Positions 1-7,388 of a stretch of DNA of 12,905 nucleotides are shown here, piece after piece. The notes under the pieces were generated by a model that was not told the origin of the DNA, made no database searches, and saw only the letters and a list, made by a program, of their open reading frames with translations. Numbering within the stretch: the first letter of the stretch is position 1; each line of letters opens with the position of its first letter. Source of the stretch: Candidatus Fischerbacteria bacterium RBG_13_37_8 (lineage in GTDB: Bacteria; Acidobacteriota; HRBIN11; MFGW01); the NCBI GenBank assembly GCA_001780385.1, contig MFGW01000036.1, forward strand, positions 6,653 through 19,557, read 5' to 3'. The position numbers and the translations under genes are program-made.

Positions 1-136
1 AAATAAAACTTAATTTTTCAGTGTTCTTCACAAGGTTATTGTATCCATCATACGATAAAATAGCAAGCAGTGAATAGGGATTTGGGGATAGTCCCTTGAT
101 CGTGAAATTCTTGCATTTTTAGCAAGAAAAAAATTG

Positions 137-243
137 AACCACAGAAAACACAGAGGCTCTTAATAAGATTTTTGAGAGAGCAATTTAGAACAAGCTAAGA
201 GGTCTAATGCTATAGTATAATTTTCTCTTTTTTCTCTGTGGTT
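137..243. repeat. Inverted repeat with AACCACAGA / TCTGTGGTT ends
   Basis: Positions 137-145 (AACCACAGA) and 235-243 (TCTGTGGTT) are exact reverse complements about 90 bp apart. The left end continues into AACACAGAGG. AACCACAGA...CACAGAG-type tracts are a common intergenic repeat in environmental bacterial genomes. This is probably a decayed copy of such an element; the interior shows no coding potential. Confidence 0.45.
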
Positions 244-297
244 TTTTCCTTTGGGTTCCGACTTGTTCGGGCTATGGAAAAGGGAATAGGGATTAAT

Positions 298-315
298 CCG
301 GGGCTTTAGCCCTGG
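298..315. repeat. Short hairpin of the CCGGGGCTTTAGCCC type
   Basis: An 8-bp stem (CCGGGGCT / AGCCCTGG, one G-T pair) closes a 2-base TT loop. No T-tract follows, so a terminator role is not supported. It is probably a small interspersed palindrome. Confidence 0.4.
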
Positions 316-429
316 TAGTGAGAAGTCAACCTCAAATTTGAACCTTAAACTTTGAACAATAAAAGAATGGTGGGCAGCGGGGCAAAAAATGTGGCAATGA
401 ATATTTTTGAAGGATGCACTATTTTTTTA

Positions 430-458
430 TTGACTTGCATGTTCCTAAATAATAATTA
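430..458 (+). promoter_or_regulatory. Possible weak sigma70-type promoter for the peptidase gene
   Basis: TTGACT at 430-435 resembles a -35 box and TAATTA at 453-458, 17 bases further on, is a poor -10 box. The surroundings are AT-rich. It would leave a leader of roughly 110 nt before the start codon at 577. This is one of several AT-rich possibilities, so the assignment is tentative. Confidence 0.25.
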
Positions 459-563
459 ATAGAGACGTAAGTTTAAAGGCAGAAAGGCGACTAGATTAGT
501 GTATTTTTTATGAGCAGTAACATAAGGACACACGATAATAAATTTCTGCATGAAAAAAAATTT

Positions 564-572
564 GGAAGGAGG
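564..572 (+). promoter_or_regulatory. Ribosome binding site that fixes the peptidase start
   Basis: GGAAGGAGG lies 4 bases before the ATG at 577. It sits downstream of the alternative ATG at 550, so the 550 start, which would add nine residues before the signal peptide, is unlikely. Confidence 0.75.
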
Positions 573-576
573 TTCT

Positions 577-3500
577 ATGAAGAACTCTCGTAAGATTTTC
601 TCTCTACAAGTATGTTTGATAGGTGTGGTGGTTTTGTTGATCATGAATGTCAGTTATGCATTTAAAGCGAGGACGGAGCTTAGTAAGATTGAGAAGCTTG
701 AATTTGTATCAGAAGAACTGTATGTCAGTCAAATTACTAATGCATTACAGGATGTATTATCTCAATTACCGAACAAGGCAGTGTGGGAGCAGTTTATCGT
801 ACAACACAAGAATGCGCATGTATTTATTGATCCGCGTTCAGGCAGGCCCTCTACGATTATTACCGTAATCCCGATCATTCCAGGAATGGGTGATAATAAC
901 TCTATTACTTTAAAGAATGTATCGTTGAAAGTTGGGTATAATGTAGACAAAATAGGAACCAATGAAGTTAAGCAATTGATTTTAAGATTCATAGGTGAGA
1001 ATACAGCTCTTCTTGGTATAAAGATGGATGAGATTGGAGAAGTCCGAATTGGCAACCCGGTAGATTATCTCTGGGATATTTTCATAAAACGTGAAATACA
1101 GGGTATACCGGTTCGTAATGCAAATTTGAATTTTTCAATTAATCATGGCAATCTTGTGATATGGGGTGTAGAGAGTTGGGGTGATATTGATGTTTCGCTT
1201 GTACCTGCTGTGAGCAAGGAAGAAGCATTGAATGCAGGTTTTGCATATATTGGTGGCAGGAAAAGCGGAGATATGTTCGTTGAGGATGCACATCTTGAAT
1301 TAGTGCCTGTCGCACCGTCTACGTATACGGGTGTTCCGGGTACCGGGTACAGTTATCACCTTGTATGGGCATTTACTTTTCAACGTGAAGGATATGCGAA
1401 CACTTGGGAAATACTTATAGATGCACATACCAGGAATGTCATGTCTTTTCAGGATCAAAATCAATATGTCCTAAAAAAAATTGTAGGTGCTATTTATCCG
1501 GTTAGTTCTGATGAATGTTGTCCCGACGGATGTGCAGCTTCTTTAGGCATGCCACATATGAATACAGGATTGGCAGCACCTAATAATTACACATCATTAA
1601 ATGGCACATTTGATTGGACATCTGGTACAGTGACCACAACGCTCGACAGCCGCTACGTAACTTTGAACACAGACAATTGTGGTTCGGTGAATGAAACTTC
1701 TGCCACGGGTGATATAGATCTTGGCGGAACCAATGGGCAGCATGATTGCCAGGTACCGACAGGGCATTCAGCCGGTGATACGTTCTCATCACGATCTGCA
1801 GCTGGAGAACTTACTGGTATAAACCGCGAGGCAAGAGGCTGGATTAATTACTCATGGCTTGATTGTTCAACCGGGCAATGCATAAGAGTGAATGTAAATA
1901 TTAATAATACCTGCAATGCGTATTACAGTGCAAACACTATTAATTTTTACCGTTCCGGCGGAGGATGCAGAAATACCGGTGAAATAGCAGCGGTATTTGA
2001 TCATGAATGGAGACATGCACTTGATGATTATGATACGAATGGTTCCCTGAGCAATCCGAGTGAAGTAATTGCGGACGTAGTATCCACGATACGCTTGCAT
2101 CAATCATGCGTAGGAAGAGGATTTCAATGGTTAGCGAACCAGGGATGTGGTCCGTGGGATAGCTGTCCGACAAATCCAGGCGTAATTTATGGATACAATT
2201 GCAGTGGTTACGGGAATTGTTGTACCGAATGTACGGGAATTCGTGAGTCCGATTATGCAAAGCATGCATCCGGAATTCCTTCCACGCCGGCAAATTTTAT
2301 CTGTCAGAAATGTGGTACAGGAACTGGTCCATGCGCACGTGAAGTGCATTGTGAAAATGCACCAGCGGCAGAAGCATCATGGGATCTTGCCGCACGTGAT
2401 TTACAGGCAGCGCCTTTCAATCTTGATAAGCAGACTGCATTTCAGGTTGCTGAGCGAATTATTTATGTAGGAAGTGGAAGTGTTACAAGTTGGTACACGT
2501 GCACCTGCCCCAGTACTTCCGGCGGTTGCTCTGCTAACAATGGTTACATGCGATATATAACAGCAGACGATGACAATGGCAACTTGAACAACGGTACTCC
2601 GCATATGACGGCAATTTATGATGCTTTTAACCGGCACGCGATTGCCTGTGCTACACCGACACCGCAGAATAGCGGTTGCACAACCGGACCTACTCAAGCA
2701 CCGGTACTTACTGTTACGCCAGCCTCAAACGGCGCATCGCTTTCCTGGACTGCTGTTCCTAATGCAGCAAATTATTACGTATTTAAATCGATTTCACCGC
2801 TTGGCTGTGATTTTGGGAAGATACTTATTGCTACCGTAGCTACTACCAATTACACTGATCAGGCACTGGATTGCAATCAAAATAACTATTGCGTGCAGTC
2901 TGTGGGCAGCACCACGGCATGTCTTGGACCGACCAGTAATTGTGTTTCAGTTACGCCTCCTTATGGTTCACCGGCAAATGTTACTGCTACGGCTACTGCA
3001 GCTAACCAGGTGACAGTATCATGGTCAGCCGTTACCGGCGCAACTGGATATAATGTGTATCGCAGACATATCGTGTGCGGTACACTTAATGAAGTACAAA
3101 TTGCAACTAATGTCAGCGGTACTACTTATGTTGATGGAACAGTGTCAGGAACTATCAATTACAGCTATAGTGTTGCAGCGATCAGTGCTGCATGTGGTGA
3201 ACATGCATGGAGTGATTGGATTTCAGTGACAGCGACGGGTACGTGTGCAATTACACCTTGTTTTGATGGTGTGACCTCGGTGGTAAATAATAAGCAGACA
3301 AATTGCTCAATGACCATCAACTGGAATACAGGTACGTCGAGTTGTTCAGCATACCCAACTGTGAAATATAATATTTATCGAAGCACGGATCCTTATTTTA
3401 CTCCTGATCTTTCAACCCTGATTGCAAGTTGTCTTACCAGTACAAGTTATACAGATACAACTGGATTGACAAGCGGCGTGAAACATTATTATATAGTGCG

Positions 3501-4497
3501 TGCGGAAGATGCAGGAACATCAGGAAGTGGACCTTGCAATAGCGGCAATGCTGACGACAATCTTATAAGAAAGAATGCCAAAGTAACCGGGCCGGAAACA
3601 ATACTGAACCAGGAAACATTCGAATCATCGAGTTCATGGACACATGTTGCTGGTGACAGCACTGCAACTACTGGTAACTGGCTAATTGATGATCCAATAG
3701 GAACCACGTTCCAGCCGGAAGATGATGCTACTCCTGCACCCGGTACCAGGTGTTTCTTTACTGCGCAGAATCCTGGAGGTCAAGTCGGAATTGATGATGT
3801 GGACGGTGGTTATGTTACTGGTGTTTCAGGAAATGTCGATATGAGTGGACAAAGCCAGGTTACACTTTCTTATAATTATTTTTATGGAACCAGGGACCCC
3901 GGCACCGATTCTGATGATTACTTCCGTATAGATATTTCCAATAACGGCGGAACTTCCTACCCGGTGAATTTACTCCTCCTCGGTGATATTTCCAATGAAG
4001 CTATTTGGATATATAATGATCATCTGCTTGATTCAGTCATAACTTTAACAAATCAGATGCGCATACGTGTGAGAGCCTCTGACGGTACCACGAATGGGGA
4101 TATTATTGAAGCAGGAATGGATGATGTGACCTATAAGAATGTTCAGGGGTGCACGGCGGCAATGGAAGATCCCGGTATAGTAGGTAATTCTGTAACAACT
4201 GGCAAATCAGGTGCTAATGTATGTATGAACTGGTTAGTGCCAACTGGTTCATGTGTTGTTACGTGTTTCAATATCTATCGCGGAACATTGCCATGGACGG
4301 CTTACGATCATCTACCAGTGCAATGCTGCGTGGCTAGTACTTCGTTTTGTACACCACAGGATACCGGCAGCTATTATTTCTTGATATTAGCGTCGAATAA
4401 CAATTTTGAAGGTTCCTACGGCAAAGATTCCGATGGCAATGAACGTCCTCCATCTACTTCTCCCTGTCGAACTCTCAACCTGAATCCTTGCAATTAA
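577..4497 (+). CDS. Secreted multidomain zinc metallopeptidase (gluzincin type, FTP/PepSY propeptide, FN3-like repeats)
   Basis: This is a predicted exported zinc-dependent peptidase of 1306 residues. Residues 1-28 are a signal peptide (basic start, hydrophobic core, S-Y-A cleavage site). Residues about 105-295 resemble the inhibitory FTP/PepSY propeptide of thermolysin and fungalysin-like enzymes, ending in a WEILIDAHTRNV-type strand. The catalytic signature is H476-E-W-R-H480 followed by E496-V-I-A-D500, that is HExxH plus ExxxD, as in gluzincins. A DDDNGNLNNGTPH segment near 664-676 is typical of fungalysin-like relatives. Three fibronectin-III-like domains follow (about 707-795, 797-890, 895-1000), then a jelly-roll-like domain (about 1008-1190) and a C-terminal module (about 1205-1306) shared with the minus-strand gene at the window's end. 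It has about 45-50 cysteines, so disulfides are likely. An upstream in-frame ATG exists at 550, but the GGAAGGAGG at 564-572 fits the ATG at 577. The role is presumably extracellular protein degradation; substrate unknown. Confidence 0.85.
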   Translation: MKNSRKIFSLQVCLIGVVVLLIMNVSYAFKARTELSKIEKLEFVSEELYVSQITNALQDVLSQLPNKAVWEQFIVQHKNAHVFIDPRSGRPSTIITVIPIIPGMGDNNSITLKNVSLKVGYNVDKIGTNEVKQLILRFIGENTALLGIKMDEIGEVRIGNPVDYLWDIFIKREIQGIPVRNANLNFSINHGNLVIWGVESWGDIDVSLVPAVSKEEALNAGFAYIGGRKSGDMFVEDAHLELVPVAPSTYTGVPGTGYSYHLVWAFTFQREGYANTWEILIDAHTRNVMSFQDQNQYVLKKIVGAIYPVSSDECCPDGCAASLGMPHMNTGLAAPNNYTSLNGTFDWTSGTVTTTLDSRYVTLNTDNCGSVNETSATGDIDLGGTNGQHDCQVPTGHSAGDTFSSRSAAGELTGINREARGWINYSWLDCSTGQCIRVNVNINNTCNAYYSANTINFYRSGGGCRNTGEIAAVFDHEWRHALDDYDTNGSLSNPSEVIADVVSTIRLHQSCVGRGFQWLANQGCGPWDSCPTNPGVIYGYNCSGYGNCCTECTGIRESDYAKHASGIPSTPANFICQKCGTGTGPCAREVHCENAPAAEASWDLAARDLQAAPFNLDKQTAFQVAERIIYVGSGSVTSWYTCTCPSTSGGCSANNGYMRYITADDDNGNLNNGTPHMTAIYDAFNRHAIACATPTPQNSGCTTGPTQAPVLTVTPASNGASLSWTAVPNAANYYVFKSISPLGCDFGKILIATVATTNYTDQALDCNQNNYCVQSVGSTTACLGPTSNCVSVTPPYGSPANVTATATAANQVTVSWSAVTGATGYNVYRRHIVCGTLNEVQIATNVSGTTYVDGTVSGTINYSYSVAAISAACGEHAWSDWISVTATGTCAITPCFDGVTSVVNNKQTNCSMTINWNTGTSSCSAYPTVKYNIYRSTDPYFTPDLSTLIASCLTSTSYTDTTGLTSGVKHYYIVRAEDAGTSGSGPCNSGNADDNLIRKNAKVTGPETILNQETFESSSSWTHVAGDSTATTGNWLIDDPIGTTFQPEDDATPAPGTRCFFTAQNPGGQVGIDDVDGGYVTGVSGNVDMSGQSQVTLSYNYFYGTRDPGTDSDDYFRIDISNNGGTSYPVNLLLLGDISNEAIWIYNDHLLDSVITLTNQMRIRVRASDGTTNGDIIEAGMDDVTYKNVQGCTAAMEDPGIVGNSVTTGKSGANVCMNWLVPTGSCVVTCFNIYRGTLPWTAYDHLPVQCCVASTSFCTPQDTGSYYFLILASNNNFEGSYGKDSDGNERPPSTSPCRTLNLNPCN

Positions 4498-4511
4498 TTC
4501 AAAACCAAATC

Positions 4512-4547
4512 AGGGAATGGGGAATTTGGAATAGTTCCCCATTCCCT
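4512..4547. terminator. Strong stem-loop after the peptidase gene (terminator-like)
   Basis: A perfect 13-bp stem (AGGGAATGGGGAA at 4512-4524 with its reverse complement at 4535-4547) encloses a 10-base loop, 15 bp after the stop codon. The right arm is followed by ATTACCC and not a T-tract, so it is not a textbook intrinsic terminator. The GGGAATGGGGAA theme also occurs in the debris at the start of the window, so it may be an interspersed palindrome that happens to sit at a transcription boundary. Confidence 0.5.
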
Positions 4548-4556
4548 ATTACCCGC

Positions 4557-4585
4557 TTGAAATCCAGTCGGCAGTTTGTTACAAT
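4557..4585 (+). promoter_or_regulatory. Likely sigma70-type promoter for the pspA-led cluster
   Basis: TTGAAA (4557-4562) and TACAAT (4580-4585) are separated by exactly 17 bases, each one mismatch from the sigma70 consensus. Transcription would begin near 4592, about 40 nt before the PspA start codon. I see no GG-N10-GC type sigma54 element here, unlike the enterobacterial psp operon, so regulation is probably different. No operator is obvious. Confidence 0.6.
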
Positions 4586-4590
4586 TAGTT

Positions 4591-4605
4591 TCTTGCAAAG
4601 CAAGA
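4591..4605 (+). promoter_or_regulatory. Small hairpin at the predicted 5' end of the pspA transcript
   Basis: TCTTGC-AAA-GCAAGA forms a 6-bp stem with a 3-base loop and is followed by TTTTC. If transcription starts near 4592 this would be the very start of the leader. It could stabilise the mRNA or be incidental; the stem is short for a terminator. Confidence 0.3.
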
Positions 4606-4633
4606 TTTTCCTGTAATGAAAAAAGGAGGAAAA

Positions 4634-5392
4634 ATGTTTAGAAGAATTGTGAATCTTATTAAAGGTTTTTTAAGCCTTTTTATTAGCGGGATTGAAAGGC
4701 AGAATCCCCGTGCATTAATTGAAGCAGAGAAAGAAAATTTAAGGAGTCAGATAGCGCGTTTTAATGATAATTTAGCAACGCATGCTGGTTTTATTGAAAG
4801 ACTGTTGCGCCAGGTAAAGAATTTAGAAGAGAAGGAGCGTACCTTAACAGCCAAGATAGCGGCTAATATAAAAGCGGGGAACAGGGAAGTAGCGGGGCAG
4901 ATGGCGCTGGAACTTCAGACGGTAAAATCACAACTTGAGGAAAACCGTGAGCAACTTGTGGTTGCGGAAGAGACATACAAGAAACTTGTGAAATCGAGGG
5001 ATGTCTCTGTTCAGGAAGCGCAGGCGAAAATTGAAAAGTTGAAACGGTTGATATCAGAAACTGAAATGATGGAAGCACAGGCGGAATTACAGGAAATGGC
5101 AACCGGAATGATATCCCAGGTAGGTGGTTCAGGCGATACACTCAACCGTGTTGAAGAATATTTGCAAGAACGAAGAGATAAAGCGGCAGGACGTGCGCGT
5201 GTTGCCTCAAGCAGTATTGATATTAAGGAAGTTGAACTGAAAGAGGCTGAACAGACTGCACTTGCTGAACAAGCCCTGCAGGAATTCGAAGCTGCTTATG
5301 GATTTGTCACTCCGAAAGAAGAAGAGAAAAAAGAAGAAACACCCGTCGCAAAGGAAGCTCCTGCGAAAGAACTTGGCCCAGAAGAAAAATAA
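4634..5392 (+). CDS. pspA: PspA/IM30 (phage shock protein A / Vipp1) family protein
   Basis: A 252-residue, almost entirely helical, highly charged protein that begins with an amphipathic segment (MFRRIVNLIKGFLSLFISGI) and then long coiled-coil helices with the PspA layout, including an N-P-R-A-L-I-E turn near 24-30 and a helical hairpin through about 220. The family coats the cytoplasmic face of the inner membrane, limits proton leakage under envelope stress, and is homologous to eukaryotic ESCRT-III. Length fits PspA/Vipp1 (about 220-260). The last 25 residues are a low-complexity K/E/P/A tail, perhaps a flexible interaction tail. The start is the ATG at 4634 because AAAGGAGG (4622-4629) precedes it and the protein then starts with the usual amphipathic helix; the ATG at 4616 lies before that ribosome binding site. 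It is divergent from E. coli PspA, so the gene symbol denotes the family only. It leads the cluster that ends with an AAA+ ATPase. Confidence 0.8.
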   Translation: MFRRIVNLIKGFLSLFISGIERQNPRALIEAEKENLRSQIARFNDNLATHAGFIERLLRQVKNLEEKERTLTAKIAANIKAGNREVAGQMALELQTVKSQLEENREQLVVAEETYKKLVKSRDVSVQEAQAKIEKLKRLISETEMMEAQAELQEMATGMISQVGGSGDTLNRVEEYLQERRDKAAGRARVASSSIDIKEVELKEAEQTALAEQALQEFEAAYGFVTPKEEEKKEETPVAKEAPAKELGPEEK

Positions 5393-5443
5393 TTCTGTAG
5401 GGGCAGACCCGCGTATTCGCTCTTGCATGCTAATCGGATGCTC

Positions 5444-5550
5444 TGTCATTGTGAGTTTGCCGGAGGCAAACGTAACAATCCCTAACGGGATATAAAAAGC
5501 ATATTCCGTTACGGATTATTACGCTTTGCTTCGCAAAGCTCATAATGACA
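5444..5550. repeat. 107-bp cloverleaf-shaped palindromic element (REP/BIME-like)
   Basis: The element folds into a four-way junction with no unpaired bases between arms. The outer stem is 5444-5455 with 5539-5550 (12 bp, one G-T). Arm 1 is 5455-5471 (GTTTGCC-GGA-GGCAAAC). A central 23-bp hairpin is 5471-5493 with 5501-5523 (two mismatches, one G-T, 7-base loop). Arm 2 is 5523-5539 (GCTTTGC-TTC-GCAAAGC). Its TGTCATTGTGAG end resembles the TGTCATTGCGAG palindromes found interspersed in many environmental genomes. Adjacent arms share their boundary base in this count, so exact arm ends are uncertain by one base. It may be mobilised by a REP-associated transposase elsewhere, or form an mRNA structure between pspA and the next gene. 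Confidence 0.7.
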
Positions 5551-5559
5551 ATGTGTTCA

Positions 5560-5585
5560 GGATTGCCACACTTTGCTTCGCAAAG
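5560..5585. repeat. Partial, diverged second copy of the cloverleaf's right arm
   Basis: GGATTGCCACACTTTGCTTC and the following GCAAAGA match the segment from 5513 (GGATTATTACGCTTTGCTTC, then GCAAAGC) with a few changes. It retains the hairpin CTTTGC-TTC-GCAAAG. It looks like a truncated tandem copy of the neighbouring element. Confidence 0.5.
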
Positions 5586-5656
5586 ATGAATAAGTGAGCA
5601 GAAGGTTTCCCCCTACTGATCACTGTTCACAGACCACTTTTAACAAGGAGGATGTT

Positions 5657-7387
5657 ATGACCGAAAATAAGGTAGGACCCACTACGCTGGGTAAATTCGT
5701 CGGAGTAATTTTTATTTTAGCCTGCATATTGGTTGCAGGATATTTTTTCAGAGATTCAATTTTTCCGACATCAAAAAAACCGGGTATCAGCAAAATAGAT
5801 ATGGATAAATACAATGAAATGGAAGATGTAGAAGCTGTTGATCCTACCGGTATTACAACCGTGAGTGAATATAAATATGTGCCGGCACAAAAACTTCCGC
5901 CGGTGAAAGGTACAAGTTCTTATAAATGGGATGCAACGAAAAAAATTGTTGAATTTCCAATAAATGTTTGGATTGGATGGTTGCCTATTGTTGCTGCCAA
6001 TAATGGTTTTGCACCAAATGAAAACAGCGTGTTCTATAAAAAATATGGATTTAAGGTAAACCTAAAACTGATAGATAATCCGGTTGCTGCAAGGGATGCA
6101 TATGCAGCAGGCAGTAGTCATGTGTTGTGGGGTACATTGGATATGATGGTGCTTTTTACGCCGGAGCTAATGAAAGATTCCAGGACAGCTCCAAGAATTT
6201 TTCAGCAGATAGACTGGTCGAATGGCGGTGATGGAATCGTAGTACGAAGTTATATTTCCAGTGTGCAGGATCTGAAAGGGAAAACAATAGTGTATGCGCA
6301 GAATAGTCCTTCACAATATTTTATCAATAACCTGCTCATAAATGCAGGTATTCAACCTAATGAGGTGAAACACAAATTTACAGAAACTGCATTTGAAGCT
6401 GCTGCTGCATTTGTAGCAGACAAGAAAATTGATGGTTGTGTTTCTTGGGCTCCTGATATATATAATATCCCGGAAAAAGTAAAAGGGACAAGAATATTAA
6501 CTACGACATCGGAAGCCAATAAACTGATAGCGGATGTGTATGCAGTGCGTGCTGATTTTGCAAAGGATCATCCGGACATTATTGAAGGTTTAGCAGCAGG
6601 TATATTTGAAGGAATGCGAATGCTTAAAAAAGATACTTTGAAAGCGCAGGCATTTCAGTGGATGGCTGAAGGCTACGGAATGTCAGTGGATGATGTACGT
6701 TCCATGGAATTTGATGCACATATTACCAATTTTGCTGAAAATAAAGAATTCTTCCTCAATGCTAATTCCCCAGCTAATTTTGAAAGAACATGGAAAAATA
6801 TTACATTCATCTATAAAGAACTTGCGTTGCTTGATACCCCAAACCGTTTCGATGAGATTATGGATTTCTCTGTTATAAAGAAGCTGGATGAGAAAGGTGA
6901 GTTTGCAGATATGAAGAACGAGTACATCACCAGTTTTGCGCCTTCTTCTTATAATAAAGTACAAGCCGAGAAACCCATATTGACACAAACTATCAGGATT
7001 AATTTCTATCCGAATTCATCAAATATTTTTGAACCGCAGCATGATGAATTTGGACGTGCAATGGCAAATACACTTTATGATCCCAATACAGCAGCTACTA
7101 TAGAGAAAGTAGCACGTCTTGCGGGTCAATATGAAAGAGCTGTTATTGCAATAGTCGGACATACCGATAGTTCAATGAAAGGACGCGTCCCAAGAAACGA
7201 AGTGGAAAGACTTTCGCTTGACAGGGCTGAAGCTGTAAAAAAAGCGCTTATTAATAAATACCATTTTGATCCCAATAAATTTGTCATTGAAGGAAAAGCA
7301 TGGGATATCCCGGCAGATTCACAGGATCCTATGAACCAACCACTGAACAGGAGAGTTGAAATCTCAGTGTATCCGCCAGAAATGTAA
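5657..7387 (+). CDS. Membrane-anchored NMT1/SsuA-like substrate-binding protein fused to an OmpA domain
   Basis: A 576-residue fusion. Residues 14-31 form one hydrophobic segment (cytoplasmic N-terminus, periplasmic body). FILAC at 19-23 loosely fits a lipobox, but the hydrophobic run continues after the Cys, so I favour a transmembrane anchor. Residues about 100-400 are a periplasmic binding protein of the NMT1/SsuA/TauA class (start I-N-V-W-I-G-W-L-P, an E/D-poor G-S-S-H-V-L-W-G-T-L-D segment, and V-Q-D-L-K-G-K-T-I-V). Residues about 441-572 are an OmpA C-terminal domain: GHTD at 501-504, N514-EVERLSLDRAEAV, and NRRVEI at 564-569, the residues that hold diaminopimelate of peptidoglycan. So it could tie the transporter to the cell wall. 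Automatic annotation may call it a phosphate-binding protein; the binding domain argues against phosphate, and the substrate is unknown. The ATG at 5657 is chosen for its AAGGAGG; the in-frame GTG at 5594 has none. Confidence 0.85.
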   Translation: MTENKVGPTTLGKFVGVIFILACILVAGYFFRDSIFPTSKKPGISKIDMDKYNEMEDVEAVDPTGITTVSEYKYVPAQKLPPVKGTSSYKWDATKKIVEFPINVWIGWLPIVAANNGFAPNENSVFYKKYGFKVNLKLIDNPVAARDAYAAGSSHVLWGTLDMMVLFTPELMKDSRTAPRIFQQIDWSNGGDGIVVRSYISSVQDLKGKTIVYAQNSPSQYFINNLLINAGIQPNEVKHKFTETAFEAAAAFVADKKIDGCVSWAPDIYNIPEKVKGTRILTTTSEANKLIADVYAVRADFAKDHPDIIEGLAAGIFEGMRMLKKDTLKAQAFQWMAEGYGMSVDDVRSMEFDAHITNFAENKEFFLNANSPANFERTWKNITFIYKELALLDTPNRFDEIMDFSVIKKLDEKGEFADMKNEYITSFAPSSYNKVQAEKPILTQTIRINFYPNSSNIFEPQHDEFGRAMANTLYDPNTAATIEKVARLAGQYERAVIAIVGHTDSSMKGRVPRNEVERLSLDRAEAVKKALINKYHFDPNKFVIEGKAWDIPADSQDPMNQPLNRRVEISVYPPEM

Positions 7388-7388
7388 A

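Larger units (their letters stand above)
1..549. other. Gene-free region with repeat debris and small palindromes
   Basis: I see no convincing gene here: all frames are broken by stops, and the one short minus-strand reading frame reaching into 456-644 overlaps the start of the next gene and has no family character. The stretch contains an inverted repeat built on AACCACAGA (listed separately), a CCGGGGCTTTAGCCCTGG-type hairpin (listed separately), and fragments such as GGGAATAGGGATT near 282-294 that recur as a motif in the hairpin after the peptidase gene. It looks like accumulated short interspersed repeats followed by the promoter region of the gene starting at 577. Confidence 0.6.
5393..5656. 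other. 264-bp gap between pspA and the binding-protein gene, rich in palindromes
   Basis: No gene is visible. The gap starts with a GTAGGGGCAGACCCGCG-like fragment (5398-5414), resembling a common interspersed repeat. It then holds a cloverleaf-shaped palindrome (5444-5550), a partial copy of its right arm (5560-5585), and a GATCACTGTTCACAG stretch before the ribosome binding site AAGGAGG at 5645-5651. I see no classical terminator after pspA and no convincing promoter for the next gene, so read-through from pspA and independent transcription both remain possible. Confidence 0.6.

Noticed and set aside
550..576. ATG at 550 as the start of the peptidase
   Set aside because: The only good ribosome binding site (564-572) lies downstream of it and fits the ATG at 577, which also places the signal peptide at the N-terminus.
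4616..4633. ATG at 4616 as the start of PspA
   Set aside because: AAAGGAGG at 4622-4629 lies inside that extension and serves the ATG at 4634, which gives the usual amphipathic PspA start.
5444..5550. Cloverleaf could be a tRNA or tRNA-like gene
   Set aside because: The arms have the wrong sizes (7-bp hairpins with 3-base loops, a 23-bp central stem), there is no GTTCGA-type T loop, no D-loop GG, no anticodon loop of seven bases and no CCA end.
5594..5656. GTG at 5594 as the start of the binding-protein fusion
   Set aside because: No ribosome binding site precedes it, and the extra 21 residues overlap the repeat-like DNA; AAGGAGG directly precedes the ATG at 5657.
5657..7387. Phosphate-specific binding protein (PstS-like)
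   Set aside because: The binding domain has NMT1/SsuA/TauA character, the permease and ATPase match the same group, and there is only one permease, unlike the PstC/PstA pair.
7356..7388. TTG at 7356 as the permease start
   Set aside because: It would overlap the OmpA domain's end by 32 bp with a GGAGAG site too close to the TTG; the ATG at 7389 begins 1 bp after the stop codon, and the permease N-terminus is normal from there.
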